Assembly (NCBI GenBank): GCA_025966175.1
Contig: JAOPVN010000370.1
Coordinates: forward strand, 1-8,091
Source of the DNA: Modestobacter sp.
Lineage (GTDB): Bacteria > Actinomycetota > Actinomycetes > Mycobacteriales > Geodermatophilaceae
Length of the DNA: 8,091 nt
Direction of reading: 5' to 3'
Shown here: one piece after another, positions 1 through 6,264 of the stretch
Layout: the number at the start of each line of letters is the position of its first letter
How positions within the stretch are numbered: position 1 is the stretch's first letter
Made by a program: the position numbers and the translations under genes
Notes under the pieces: model-generated
Told to the model about the DNA's origin: nothing
What the model saw: the letters and a program-made list of their open reading frames with translations, nothing else
Database searches by the model: none

Positions 1-98
1 AGCTCGGGCAGCGGACGGTTGATCTCCGGGTCCTGGACGGTGGCCAGGGCCGCGTTCACGGCATCGAGCGCCGGCGAGCCGGTCAACGTGTCGGACAT
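1..98 (-). CDS. mrp: Mrp/ApbC-family P-loop ATPase (Fe-S cluster carrier), N-terminal fragment
   Basis: Partial gene on the minus strand; only the first 32 codons lie in the window. The translation starts MSDTLTGSPALDAVNAAL and continues ATVQDPEINRPLPE. The stretch A-L-x-x-V-x-D-P-E-I-x-x-P-(I/L) is the usual opening of the MIP18/DUF59 domain that precedes the P-loop ATPase in actinobacterial Mrp/ApbC proteins, which bind and transfer iron-sulfur clusters in the cytoplasm. The ATG at 98-96 is supported by an AAGGAG Shine-Dalgarno about ten bases upstream on the minus strand, around 109-114. The ATPase domain, Walker motifs and any CxxC cluster ligands are outside the window, so the assignment rests on the DUF59 start alone. 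A stand-alone DUF59 protein (SufT-like) is the main alternative. It is transcribed divergently from azlC. Confidence 0.75.
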   Translation of the reverse strand, partial: MSDTLTGSPALDAVNAALATVQDPEINRPLPE

Positions 99-237
99 GC
101 GGGATGTGTCTCCTTCGACGGGGAGCCGGCGGTGCCGGGCCCACACCTGCTCGGGACCCGCGCGCGGGCGTGCTGCCACTGTACGGCGGCCAGCAGAGCC
201 ACCTGCCTGCGCTGGGGTGTGAGCCAGGGCGAGGCGC
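99..237. promoter_or_regulatory. Divergent intergenic region between mrp and azlC
   Basis: This 139-bp spacer separates two divergent genes and should hold both promoters. A TACAGT hexamer (TAnnnT -10 type) lies on the minus strand at 183-178, pointing towards mrp, but no good -35 is visible 16-18 bases before it. A perfect 12-bp palindrome CCCGCGCGCGGG sits at 157-168; in DNA this GC-rich it may be chance. No promoter pointing to azlC is convincing by eye. The short reading frames crossing the spacer have no recognisable protein character. Confidence 0.4.
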
Positions 238-954
238 GTGCTCACTAGGGTCCATGGAGTGCCCCGCTCCGCCCGGTCCGCCACCCTGCGGGACGCCATC
301 GGACTGGGCGTGGCCGTCGGCCTGTACGGCGTCGCCTTCGGTGCGGCCGCGGTGGGCGCCGGGTTGGACCCCTGGCAGGCGGTGACGATGTCGGCGCTGA
401 TGTTCACCGGTGCCTCGCAGTTCGCGCTGGTCGGGGTGCTGGGCGCCGGCGGAGGAGCCCTCGCCGCGATCGGCAGTGCCCTCCTGTTGGGCACCCGCAA
501 CACGGTCTACGGCGTCCGGCTGGCCCCGATGCTCGCCCCGCGCGGCTGGTTGCGGCGGGCGGGGGCGGCGCACTGGGTGATCGACGAGACGACGGCGATG
601 GCGGTCGCGGCGCCCGACCGGGAGCTGGGCCGGCTGGCCTTCTGGGTCACCGGGGCGACCATCTACCTCGGCTGGAACGTGACCACGGTGGTCGGTGCGC
701 TGGGGGCCGGGGCGCTGGGGGAGACGGCGCAGGCGGCGCTGGACTCGATCGTGCCCGCGGCCTTCCTGGCGCTGCTGTGGCCACGGCTGCGGCGCGGGGC
801 GACCGAGGCCGGCGTCCAGCGCCGGGTGGCGCTCGGCGGCGCGGTCGTCGCGCTGGCGCTGACCCCGGTCGTGCCGGCAGGCGTGCAGGTCGTGCTCGCG
901 GTCGTCGCCGTCGGGCTCGCCGGCCGGCCGCGGGCCCGGGAGACGGCCGCGTGA
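238..954 (+). CDS. azlC: AzlC-family branched-chain amino acid exporter, large subunit
   Basis: A 238-residue polytopic inner-membrane protein of the AzlC family. With its small partner AzlD it forms a branched-chain amino acid (LIV-E type) exporter. Family features are visible: the early helix with GVAVGLYGVAFGAA (about residues 24-37), the signature ALMFTGASQFA (53-63), the LGTRNTVYGVRLAP segment (about 84-97), which matches the N-x-R-x-x-x-Y-x-x-x-L-A-P block of the family, and HWVIDETTAM (112-121), the usual D-E-T block. Length is normal for the family. The start is uncertain. GTG at 238 has GAGG only 3 bases upstream, whereas an in-frame GTG at 259 (giving 231 residues) has AGGG with an 8-base spacing and may be the real start. 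The gene ends in a GTGA overlap with azlD, so the two are co-translated. The substrate is taken from the family and not shown by the sequence. Confidence 0.88.
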   Translation: MLTRVHGVPRSARSATLRDAIGLGVAVGLYGVAFGAAAVGAGLDPWQAVTMSALMFTGASQFALVGVLGAGGGALAAIGSALLLGTRNTVYGVRLAPMLAPRGWLRRAGAAHWVIDETTAMAVAAPDRELGRLAFWVTGATIYLGWNVTTVVGALGAGALGETAQAALDSIVPAAFLALLWPRLRRGATEAGVQRRVALGGAVVALALTPVVPAGVQVVLAVVAVGLAGRPRARETAA

Positions 955-1268
955 GCGCGGGGACGATGTGGGCCGTGGTGCTGGCCGGGTCGCTGGGCTG
1001 CTACCTGCTCAAGCTCGCCGGGCTCTCGGTCCCCGCTGCCTGGGTGCAGCGGCCGCTGGTGACCCGGGTGGTCGAGTTCGTGCCCGCGGCGCTGTTGGCG
1101 GCGCTGGTCGCGGTCCAGGCGGCGACGTCGGACGGGGGGCTGGTGCTCGACGGCCGACTGGTCGGGCTCGCGGTGGCGGCACTGGCGTTGGCCCTGCGCG
1201 CGCCGTTCATCGTCGTCCTGCTGGTGGCCGGCGTCGCCGGAGCGCTGGTCCACGTCGTCACCGGCTGA
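951..1268 (+). CDS. azlD: AzlD-family small subunit of branched-chain amino acid exporter
   Basis: A 105-residue membrane protein, the expected size for AzlD, the small partner of AzlC. Four hydrophobic stretches are visible: about residues 6-24, 43-58, 69-85 and 86-102. The family pattern is clear: an N-terminal helix ending CYLLKLAGLSVP (17-28), then a basic stretch with VTRVVEFVPAALLAALV, equivalent to the 'R..R.l.fvP.allaAL' block of AzlD. It starts with GTG at 951, overlapping the azlC stop by 4 bases, with GGGAG at 938-942 as ribosome-binding site and 8-base spacing. The next in-frame ATG (966) would cut only five residues and lies further from that site. Its position directly after azlC and the shared translation support a two-subunit transporter. 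Confidence 0.87.
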   Translation: MSAGTMWAVVLAGSLGCYLLKLAGLSVPAAWVQRPLVTRVVEFVPAALLAALVAVQAATSDGGLVLDGRLVGLAVAALALALRAPFIVVLLVAGVAGALVHVVTG

Positions 1269-1297
1269 CCGGATCTCCGAGCTGCTCGAGCCGCGCG

Positions 1298-1318
1298 GCA
1301 CGGGTGTCGCCCCCGTGC
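1298..1318 (+). terminator. Possible terminator hairpin after azlD
   Basis: GCACGGG (1298-1304) and CCCGTGC (1312-1318) form a perfect 7-bp GC-rich stem with a 7-base loop, 29 bases after the azlD stop. No T-run follows, so this is not a textbook intrinsic terminator. Many actinobacterial terminators lack the U-tract, and the position is right for the end of the azlCD transcript. It may equally be chance pairing in GC-rich DNA. Confidence 0.35.
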
Positions 1319-1360
1319 GCCGTCACATCCTGTCGCTCTCTTGTCAGCTGTCCGTGATTG

Positions 1361-1393
1361 TTCCTGGACACATTGTTGGTCCGTGTACAGGAA
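1361..1393. repeat. 11-bp imperfect inverted repeat (possible operator or RNA hairpin)
   Basis: The left arm TTCCTGGACAC (1361-1371) and right arm GTGTACAGGAA (1383-1393) are complementary at 10 of 11 positions, separated by 11 bases. The arms are of mixed composition, so they are less likely to arise from GC bias alone. Arm centres are 22 bp apart, about two helical turns, which suits binding of a dimeric regulator. The same sequence could fold as an 11-bp stem with one mismatch if it is transcribed. No family of regulator is recognised from the sequence. Confidence 0.55.
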
Positions 1394-1563
1394 TGGTGCA
1401 TGTGTGGTCGCGAAGAATGCGCTCGACCCGCTCCGGATGTGGGTCCAGTCGGCCGGCCGCACGGAGGGGATGGGGTCCCCGGCCGGGAATTCGATGAACT
1501 CCGACGGGCCGCCCGGCGACCTGATCTCCGCCCGGACCTGCGCCCGGGAAAACGCACATTTCT

Positions 1564-1596
1564 CCGTTCCGATCACTATTCCCTCGAACGGATCGG
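1564..1596. promoter_or_regulatory. Cluster of four CCGWTC hexamers in facing pairs upstream of a -10-like site
   Basis: CCGTTC (1564-1569) and CCGATC (1569-1574) overlap by one base. After 11 bases their reverse complements follow in the same order, GAACGG (1586-1591) and GATCGG (1591-1596), again overlapping by one base. Each left hexamer can pair with one right hexamer, but the two pairings exclude each other. The block ends four bases before TTTACAGT (1601-1608), whose TACAGT (1603-1608) fits a TAnnnT -10. The arrangement fits an operator with several half-sites or a switchable RNA fold; which of these, if either, is inference. Confidence 0.45.
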
Positions 1597-1639
1597 CGGG
1601 TTTACAGTCGGCCACCCCGCCCGTCGGATGACCGAGGTC

Positions 1640-1661
1640 GGCACGTCATGAATGTCGTGCC
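1640..1661. repeat. 22-bp near-perfect palindrome
   Basis: Arms GGCACGTCAT (1640-1649) and ATGTCGTGCC (1652-1661) flank a GA centre and match at 9 of 10 positions; the mismatch is T opposite T. It lies about 70 bases before the start codon of the glycosyltransferase gene, inside the likely transcribed leader. A 22-bp palindrome with a 2-bp centre is typical of a dimeric repressor site. As RNA it would need the central bases unpaired. Confidence 0.5.
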
Positions 1662-1710
1662 CGCTCCGGGATCTCGCGTCGGGTGTGGTCTGTCGTCCTG
1701 CTCCACCGAC

Positions 1711-1730
1711 GAGGTGAAGGTGACCTGCCG
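1711..1730 (+). promoter_or_regulatory. Ribosome-binding site that decides the glycosyltransferase start
   Basis: GAGGTGAAGG (1711-1720) lies 10 bases before ATG 1731. It supports that ATG over the longer in-frame reading from 1683, which would add 16 residues that do not resemble a family 2 glycosyltransferase N-terminus and has no equally good site before it. Confidence 0.6.
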
Positions 1731-2660
1731 ATGAGTGACGAGATCACCGAGGCGACCAGGGGAGGGGCGGTCGGACCGCCGAGGGTGAGCGGGTCGACGC
1801 CGGACGCCGGCACCGAGCACCTAGACGTCTCCGTCGTCGTCCCCACCCGCAACGCCGAGTCGCTGATCGAGAACTGCCTCGCCTCGATCCAGCGGTCCCG
1901 TCCCCGTGAGCTCATCGTCGTCGATGGGATGTCCACCGACCGCAGCGTCGAGATCGCCCGTCGCCACGGCGCCGTCGTCCTCTCCGACGAGGGGCGCGGC
2001 CTCCCGCTGGCGCGACGGATGGGGGCCGAGCGCTCCGCGTCCCACCAGGTGGCGCTCGTCGACGTCGACGTGCGCCTCGGCGAGGGAGACCTCGAGCGAC
2101 TGCTGGAGGAGTTCCGCACCGAGGGGTACACCGCACTCCAGGCCGGGCTGCACAGCGTCTCCGACTCGGGCTACTGGGGGCGCGCCCTGGCCAACCACCA
2201 CCGCACGGGCCGCTCGAAGAACTGGTTCGGTGTGGTCGCCACCGTCTTCGACCGCGACGTGTTGCTGGAACACGGCTTCGACGACCGCTTCCTCTCCGGG
2301 GAGGACATCGATCTGCGGTGGCGGCTGCAGAACGCCGGCGCGAAGATCGGCGTCTCCCGGCGCACGGTGGTCGAGCACCGGTTCGAGGACTCCTGGGAGT
2401 TCGCCAAGGGCCAGTTCGTGGCCGACGGGCACGGCCTGGGCCGCATGGTCAGGAACCACGGGTCCCGCGCCCTGGTGCTGCTCGGCCTGCCGGCGGCGGC
2501 TGCGGCGCGCGGGATCCTGCTGAGCCTGGTCCGGCTCCAGCCCCAGTGGATCCCGTACTACGTCGTCTACGCGGTCTACAACTACCTGGCCATCGGGAAG
2601 GAGCTCGCGGGTCGGGCCACGCGGTTCCGCCGGGCACGCGTCGCCGGCACGCCCACATGA
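1731..2660 (+). CDS. Family 2 glycosyltransferase (GT-A fold)
   Basis: A 309-residue cytoplasmic or membrane-associated glycosyltransferase that would move a sugar from a nucleotide-sugar to a lipid-linked or other acceptor. GT2 landmarks appear in order: the opening strand VSVVVPTRN (33-41), the nucleotide-binding region ELIVVDGMSTDRS (60-72), the metal-binding D-x-D as DVD (111-113), and the catalytic-acid region SGEDIDLRWRL (189-199), an E-D-x-D-L-x-x-R block. About 30 polar residues precede the fold. The C-terminus (about 247-293) is hydrophobic and aromatic (PQWIPYYVVYAVYNYL) and probably lies on or in the membrane; it may meet the membrane protein encoded next. It is the first gene of a tight operon and its stop overlaps the next start (ATGA, 2657-2660). 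The sugar donor and acceptor cannot be read from the sequence. Confidence 0.88.
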   Translation: MSDEITEATRGGAVGPPRVSGSTPDAGTEHLDVSVVVPTRNAESLIENCLASIQRSRPRELIVVDGMSTDRSVEIARRHGAVVLSDEGRGLPLARRMGAERSASHQVALVDVDVRLGEGDLERLLEEFRTEGYTALQAGLHSVSDSGYWGRALANHHRTGRSKNWFGVVATVFDRDVLLEHGFDDRFLSGEDIDLRWRLQNAGAKIGVSRRTVVEHRFEDSWEFAKGQFVADGHGLGRMVRNHGSRALVLLGLPAAAAARGILLSLVRLQPQWIPYYVVYAVYNYLAIGKELAGRATRFRRARVAGTPT

Positions 2661-5600
2661 TCGAACGCGCCGCCGCCCGCGTCGGCCTCGTCGCACCGAC
2701 GTTCCGTCGCCTGCGGCGTCCGCGGGCAGGGAACGGCGCGCTGGCCATCGCGGCGCCGTTGCCGTCGACGATCAACTCGATGGCGCTCATCGCGGCGAAG
2801 GTGGCCGCGATGGGGCTGGGTGGGGTGTTCTGGCTGCTGGCTGCCCGGATCGCGACGCCGGCCCAGGTCGGGCTCGCGGCCGGTGCGGTGTCGGCGATGA
2901 TGCTGTGCACCCAGGTGGCGATCCTGGGTTTCGGGTCGGCCGTCATCCTGCACCTGAGGACGAACGAGGGACGTCTCTCGGTCCTGCTGAACTCATCGCT
3001 GACGCTCGTCGTGTGCGCGAGCACCGCGTTGTCGGTGGGCTTCCTGGTCATCGCCGAGGCCGTTCTGGGGCAGCTCGACGTCGTCGCACACTCCCCCTGG
3101 TTCGCGGTGTTGTTCGTCGCCGCGGCGGTCTTCGGGACCCTCGGCATCCTGCTGGACCAGACCAACACCGCCCTGCGCCGCGGGGACCAGGCGCTGGTCC
3201 GGAACGTCGCCTTCGGTGGCGGCACCCTCCTGGGCCTCGTGGTCGTCGCGCTCGCCGTCGGCGACGTGTCGGCGCAGGCCGTCTTCGCCCCGTGGGCGGT
3301 CGCCGGCGCCCTGGCGACGGTGATCGGTCTGCACCAGCTGCGCCGGTCGGTCCACGGGTTCCGGCCGAGGGCGGCGGTCGACCGTCCGCTCAGCCGGCAG
3401 CTGGTCCGATCGGCGCTGCCCAACTATGGGCTGACCCTGGCCGACCGGGTGCCGGGGCTCGTCCTGCCCATCCTGGTCACCGAGCTGCTGTCGCCCGATG
3501 CCAATGCCACCTGGTACGGCGCCTGGATGATGGCCTTCGTCGTCTACACGATCCCGGTGCAGATCGGGCTGACGGTCTTCTCGGAGATCGCGCGCGACCC
3601 CGCTGCCGAGGCACGCGCGGTACGCCGGGGCATCACGACCTCGCTGCTGGTCGGTCTGCCCGCCGCCCTGGTCGTGGTGGTCGGCGCCCGTCCGTTGCTC
3701 GGCCTGCTCGGTGAGCACTACGCCGAGGGCGGGGTCACCCCGTTGCGGATCCTCGTGCTCGGCTGGATCCCGCTGACCTTCGTGCAGGCCTACTTCGCCT
3801 CCGCGCGCGCTCGGGGGCGGCTTCGTGAGGCGACCGTCGTGGCGGTGTCCGGTGCCGCGATCTCCCTCGCCGCAGCCGCCACCGCGGCCGTGCTGAGCGG
3901 CCTGACGGCCATGGCCGTCGCCTGGGTCGGCGCCCTGGTGCCGATGGCGCTGTGGGCCGTGTGGCGACTGCGCACCGCGGCCGTCGGCGACGTCACCGCA
4001 CCGGCCGCCGGGGGAGTCGTCGCCGAGCCGGAGGCCCCGACGTCCTCAGCCCCGTCCCCACCCCGCGGCCGGGACGTCCACCGGCACGTCCGCCGGGCGT
4101 CGGCGGCGGCCCCCTGGCTGCTCCCCGTCATCGCCCTGGTGACCGCCTGGTCGTCCCTCCGCAACGCGAGTGCCGCGGCGATCACCGATCTCGGGCTGGT
4201 CTCCGTGCTCCCCGCGGGCTACCACGTCGCCCTCGTGCTGCTCGCGCTCAGCTTCGTGCTGGCCCTGCGTGGACGCGAACGGACACCGTTGCTGGTGCTC
4301 CAGATCGTGACCGCGATCCTGCTGCTGTACTGCGTCGCCCTCCCGTTCGAGCAGGAGCCGAGCTTCAACGTCGTCTACCGGCACGCGGGGATCATCGACC
4401 ACTACCTCACCGGTGGCCGGCTCGATCCCGGCATCGACGCGTACTTCAACTGGCCGGGGTTCTTCCTCCTCGGGAAGGTCGTCGTCGACCTGACGGGTCT
4501 GCACAGCGCCCTGGCGATCGCCTCGTACGCGCCGTTGGTGTTCAACCTGCTCGCCCTGCCCGCGATCGTGGTGATCGCCAGGGCGGCCACGTCGGACTGG
4601 CGTGTCGCCTGGCTGGGTGTGTGGGTGTTCTACCTGACGAACTGGGTCGGTCAGGACTACCTGTCACCGCAGGCGTACGCCTACGTCCTGTTCCTGACCC
4701 TCGCGGTCGGGATGCTGACCTCGCTGTCCGCCCGGTCCGTCGGGCCGCGGCCCCGGTGGCACCGGTCGGCCCGGCGGCTCGCCGAGCGGGTGGGCCGGCA
4801 TCGGGCGGGGCGGGTGACCGAGCGGGAGCCGGGCCAGCCCGCACCGGCGCCACTGGAGCGCGGCGGCGTCGTCCTCGCCTGCGCCCTGCTGTTCGCCGCC
4901 ATGACCGCCACCCATCAGCTGACGCCGTTCGCCGCGATCCTGCTGGCTCTCACGCTGGTGCTCGTCGGGCGGACCACGGCCCGGTTGATGCCGGCCATCG
5001 GGGCGCTGTTGCTGGCCGCATGGCTGGCCTTCATGGCCGTGGACTACCTGGGCGGCCACGCGAGGCAGCTCATCGACCAGGCCCTCAGCGTCGGGACGAC
5101 GGTGTCGGTGAACGTCGGGGACCGGGTCGACGGCAGCAGCGAGCACCTCGCGATCGTCTACATCCGGCTCGCCGTGACCGGCGTGCTCTGGGGCCTGGCC
5201 GCCGTCGGTGCGGTGCGCATCCGCCGGCGCGGGCGTCCGCTGCCCAGTCACGCGCTGCTCGCCTTCGCGCCGTTCCTCCTGGTCGTGCTCCAGCCGTACG
5301 GAGGTGAGTCCCTCCTCCGGGCCTACCTGTTCGGGCTGCCCTTCATCGCCGTGCTGGTCGCCGCCGCGTTGTTCCCCTGGCACGGCACCGCCTGGCCCTG
5401 GTGGCGCAGCGTCGGCGTGTTCGCCCTCAGCTGCCTGCTCATGGGCACGTTCCTGTTCACCCGCTACGGCAACGAGCGGATCGCCCTGTTCAGCTCCGGC
5501 GAGCTGGCGGCGACGGCCTACATCGAGGCCAACGCCGCGCCCGGTGACGTGGTCGCCGCCGGCTCCACGGACGTGGCGTGGCGGGAGACCCGCTACGACG

Positions 5601-5884
5601 ACTTCGACTACCAGCAGGTCAGCCGACTGACCGCTCCGGCTCCGGCAGCCGAGTCCTCCGTGGCCCTGGCGAACCGCGTCGCCAACGCGCTGGAGCAGCG
5701 GAGCGGCGACGCCGCCGCCTACCTGCTCATCACCCGTTCGCAACTGAGGTACGACGACCTGATGGGCTCGCTGCCCTGGGGGTCCGTGCGCTCCCTCGAG
5801 GAGGGCGCCCGGCAGTCATCCCGCTTCCGGCTGGTCTACCAGAACCCGGACGCAGCGGTGTTCGAGGTCAGGGAGGCGCCATGA
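2657..5884 (+). CDS. Fusion membrane protein: polysaccharide flippase plus GT-C-like polytopic domain
   Basis: A 1075-residue protein of two membrane halves. Residues about 37-440 read as a complete Wzx-type flippase of the MOP superfamily: STINSMALIAAKVAAMGLGG near the start, some twelve helices, and SALPNYGLTLADRVPGLVLP (252-271) in the middle, the family's usual second-half start. Residues 441-485 are a Pro/Ala/Arg linker. Residues 486-940 hold roughly a dozen further helices. The loop after the third of these (about 564-600) is acidic and aromatic, with D581, D590 and D594 near GIIDHYLTGG and DAYFNWP, like the first outer loop of GT-C glycosyltransferases, where the catalytic acid lies. 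A basic cytoplasmic loop spans about 692-735. The last 130 residues look like a soluble, probably outer, domain. Flippases alone are about 400-500 residues. ATG 2657 overlaps the previous stop. The flippase call is firm; the GT-C call is inference, and a Wzy-type polymerase is the alternative. Confidence 0.75.
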   Translation: MIERAAARVGLVAPTFRRLRRPRAGNGALAIAAPLPSTINSMALIAAKVAAMGLGGVFWLLAARIATPAQVGLAAGAVSAMMLCTQVAILGFGSAVILHLRTNEGRLSVLLNSSLTLVVCASTALSVGFLVIAEAVLGQLDVVAHSPWFAVLFVAAAVFGTLGILLDQTNTALRRGDQALVRNVAFGGGTLLGLVVVALAVGDVSAQAVFAPWAVAGALATVIGLHQLRRSVHGFRPRAAVDRPLSRQLVRSALPNYGLTLADRVPGLVLPILVTELLSPDANATWYGAWMMAFVVYTIPVQIGLTVFSEIARDPAAEARAVRRGITTSLLVGLPAALVVVVGARPLLGLLGEHYAEGGVTPLRILVLGWIPLTFVQAYFASARARGRLREATVVAVSGAAISLAAAATAAVLSGLTAMAVAWVGALVPMALWAVWRLRTAAVGDVTAPAAGGVVAEPEAPTSSAPSPPRGRDVHRHVRRASAAAPWLLPVIALVTAWSSLRNASAAAITDLGLVSVLPAGYHVALVLLALSFVLALRGRERTPLLVLQIVTAILLLYCVALPFEQEPSFNVVYRHAGIIDHYLTGGRLDPGIDAYFNWPGFFLLGKVVVDLTGLHSALAIASYAPLVFNLLALPAIVVIARAATSDWRVAWLGVWVFYLTNWVGQDYLSPQAYAYVLFLTLAVGMLTSLSARSVGPRPRWHRSARRLAERVGRHRAGRVTEREPGQPAPAPLERGGVVLACALLFAAMTATHQLTPFAAILLALTLVLVGRTTARLMPAIGALLLAAWLAFMAVDYLGGHARQLIDQALSVGTTVSVNVGDRVDGSSEHLAIVYIRLAVTGVLWGLAAVGAVRIRRRGRPLPSHALLAFAPFLLVVLQPYGGESLLRAYLFGLPFIAVLVAAALFPWHGTAWPWWRSVGVFALSCLLMGTFLFTRYGNERIALFSSGELAATAYIEANAAPGDVVAAGSTDVAWRETRYDDFDYQQVSRLTAPAPAAESSVALANRVANALEQRSGDAAAYLLITRSQLRYDDLMGSLPWGSVRSLEEGARQSSRFRLVYQNPDAAVFEVREAP

Positions 5885-6264
5885 GCCGGCCATCGGTGTC
5901 GGCCGACCCGCAGCGGTGGCTGCGGCCCGCCCTCGTGCTCCTGCTCTGCGCCCTCGGAGCCGGTGCCACCGTCAGCGGCCTCGCCCCCGGCATCCGGGTG
6001 GTGGCGCTGCTGCTCTTCCTCATCTTCGGACCCGGGGTGGCGCTCGTCGGGCTGCTGCGCATCGGGGAGCCCTGGCGTGAGCTGACGCTGGTCATCGGGG
6101 TGAGCCTGGCCGTCGACCTGGTGGTGGCCACCGTGCTCGCCTACTCCGGCGTGCGGGGCTCCGGTGCTGCTCTCGCCGTCCTGATCGGCATCGCGGTCGT
6201 GGGAGCCGGCGCGCAGGTGGCGGTGCCGGTCCTGCGACGGCGGAGCGAGGAGACGACGTCATGA
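5881..6264 (+). CDS. Small four-helix membrane protein of unknown function
   Basis: A 127-residue protein that I do not recognise as a named family. Four membrane helices are clear: about residues 14-35, 38-59, 65-90 and 94-117. A short polar N-terminus and a basic, polar tail (VLRRRSEETTS) place both ends probably in the cytoplasm. The segment FGPGVALVGLLRIGEPWRELTLVIGVSLAVDLV resembles in style the N-terminal part of DUF1616-type membrane proteins, but this is only an impression. ATG 5881 overlaps the fusion gene's stop (ATGA) and has GGGAGG at 5871-5876 with short spacing. Tight coupling suggests a job alongside the flippase/GT-C-like protein, for example as an assembly or accessory subunit. 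That is inference from position. Confidence 0.7.
   Translation: MSRPSVSADPQRWLRPALVLLLCALGAGATVSGLAPGIRVVALLLFLIFGPGVALVGLLRIGEPWRELTLVIGVSLAVDLVVATVLAYSGVRGSGAALAVLIGIAVVGAGAQVAVPVLRRRSEETTS

Larger units (their letters stand above)
1269..1730. promoter_or_regulatory. 462-bp non-coding leader of the glycan operon
   Basis: No credible gene lies between azlD and the glycosyltransferase. Reading frames of up to about 100 codons cross it, and a 204-codon minus-strand frame enters it, but they overlap each other, show no domain or membrane pattern and lack good ribosome-binding sites. Parts of it (about 1320-1410 and 1550-1610) are visibly richer in A+T than the flanking genes, as expected for control DNA. 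It holds, in order, the possible azlD terminator, an 11-bp inverted repeat, a cluster of CCGWTC hexamers, a TTTACAGT stretch usable as a -10 (1601-1608; no clear -35) and a 22-bp near-palindrome. If transcription starts just after 1608, the transcript has an untranslated leader of about 115 bases. Confidence 0.6.

Noticed and set aside
1451..1490. GGCCGGCC and GGGGTCCCC palindromes in the leader
   Set aside because: Pure G/C palindromes of this length are expected often in DNA of this composition.
1001..1615. A 204-codon minus-strand reading frame crossing azlD and the leader
   Set aside because: About 270 bases of it are antisense to azlD, the translation there is Ala/Ser/Thr-rich shadow sequence, and the part in the leader shows no domain or membrane pattern.
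1341..1651. Plus-strand reading frames of about 96-97 codons in the leader
   Set aside because: Two frames overlap each other, neither has a good ribosome-binding site, and the translations look random. The region is better explained as control DNA.
1683..1730. A longer glycosyltransferase start at 1683
   Set aside because: The added 16 residues do not look like the family, and the GAGGTGAAGG site fits ATG 1731.
2318..2656. A longer version of the fusion protein starting inside the glycosyltransferase gene
   Set aside because: The extra 113 residues are an out-of-frame reading of the glycosyltransferase and lack protein character; ATG 2657 in the ATGA overlap is the natural start.
3952..5307. 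A 451-codon plus-strand frame inside the fusion gene
   Set aside because: It is an Arg/Gly/Ala/Pro-rich out-of-frame shadow with no hydrophobic segments; the real frame has a regular membrane-helix pattern.
4664..5743. A 359-codon minus-strand reading frame inside the flippase fusion gene
   Set aside because: It is antisense to a clear membrane protein, and its composition (runs of Gly, Glu, Arg, Gln, His) is what a GC-rich gene gives when read backwards.
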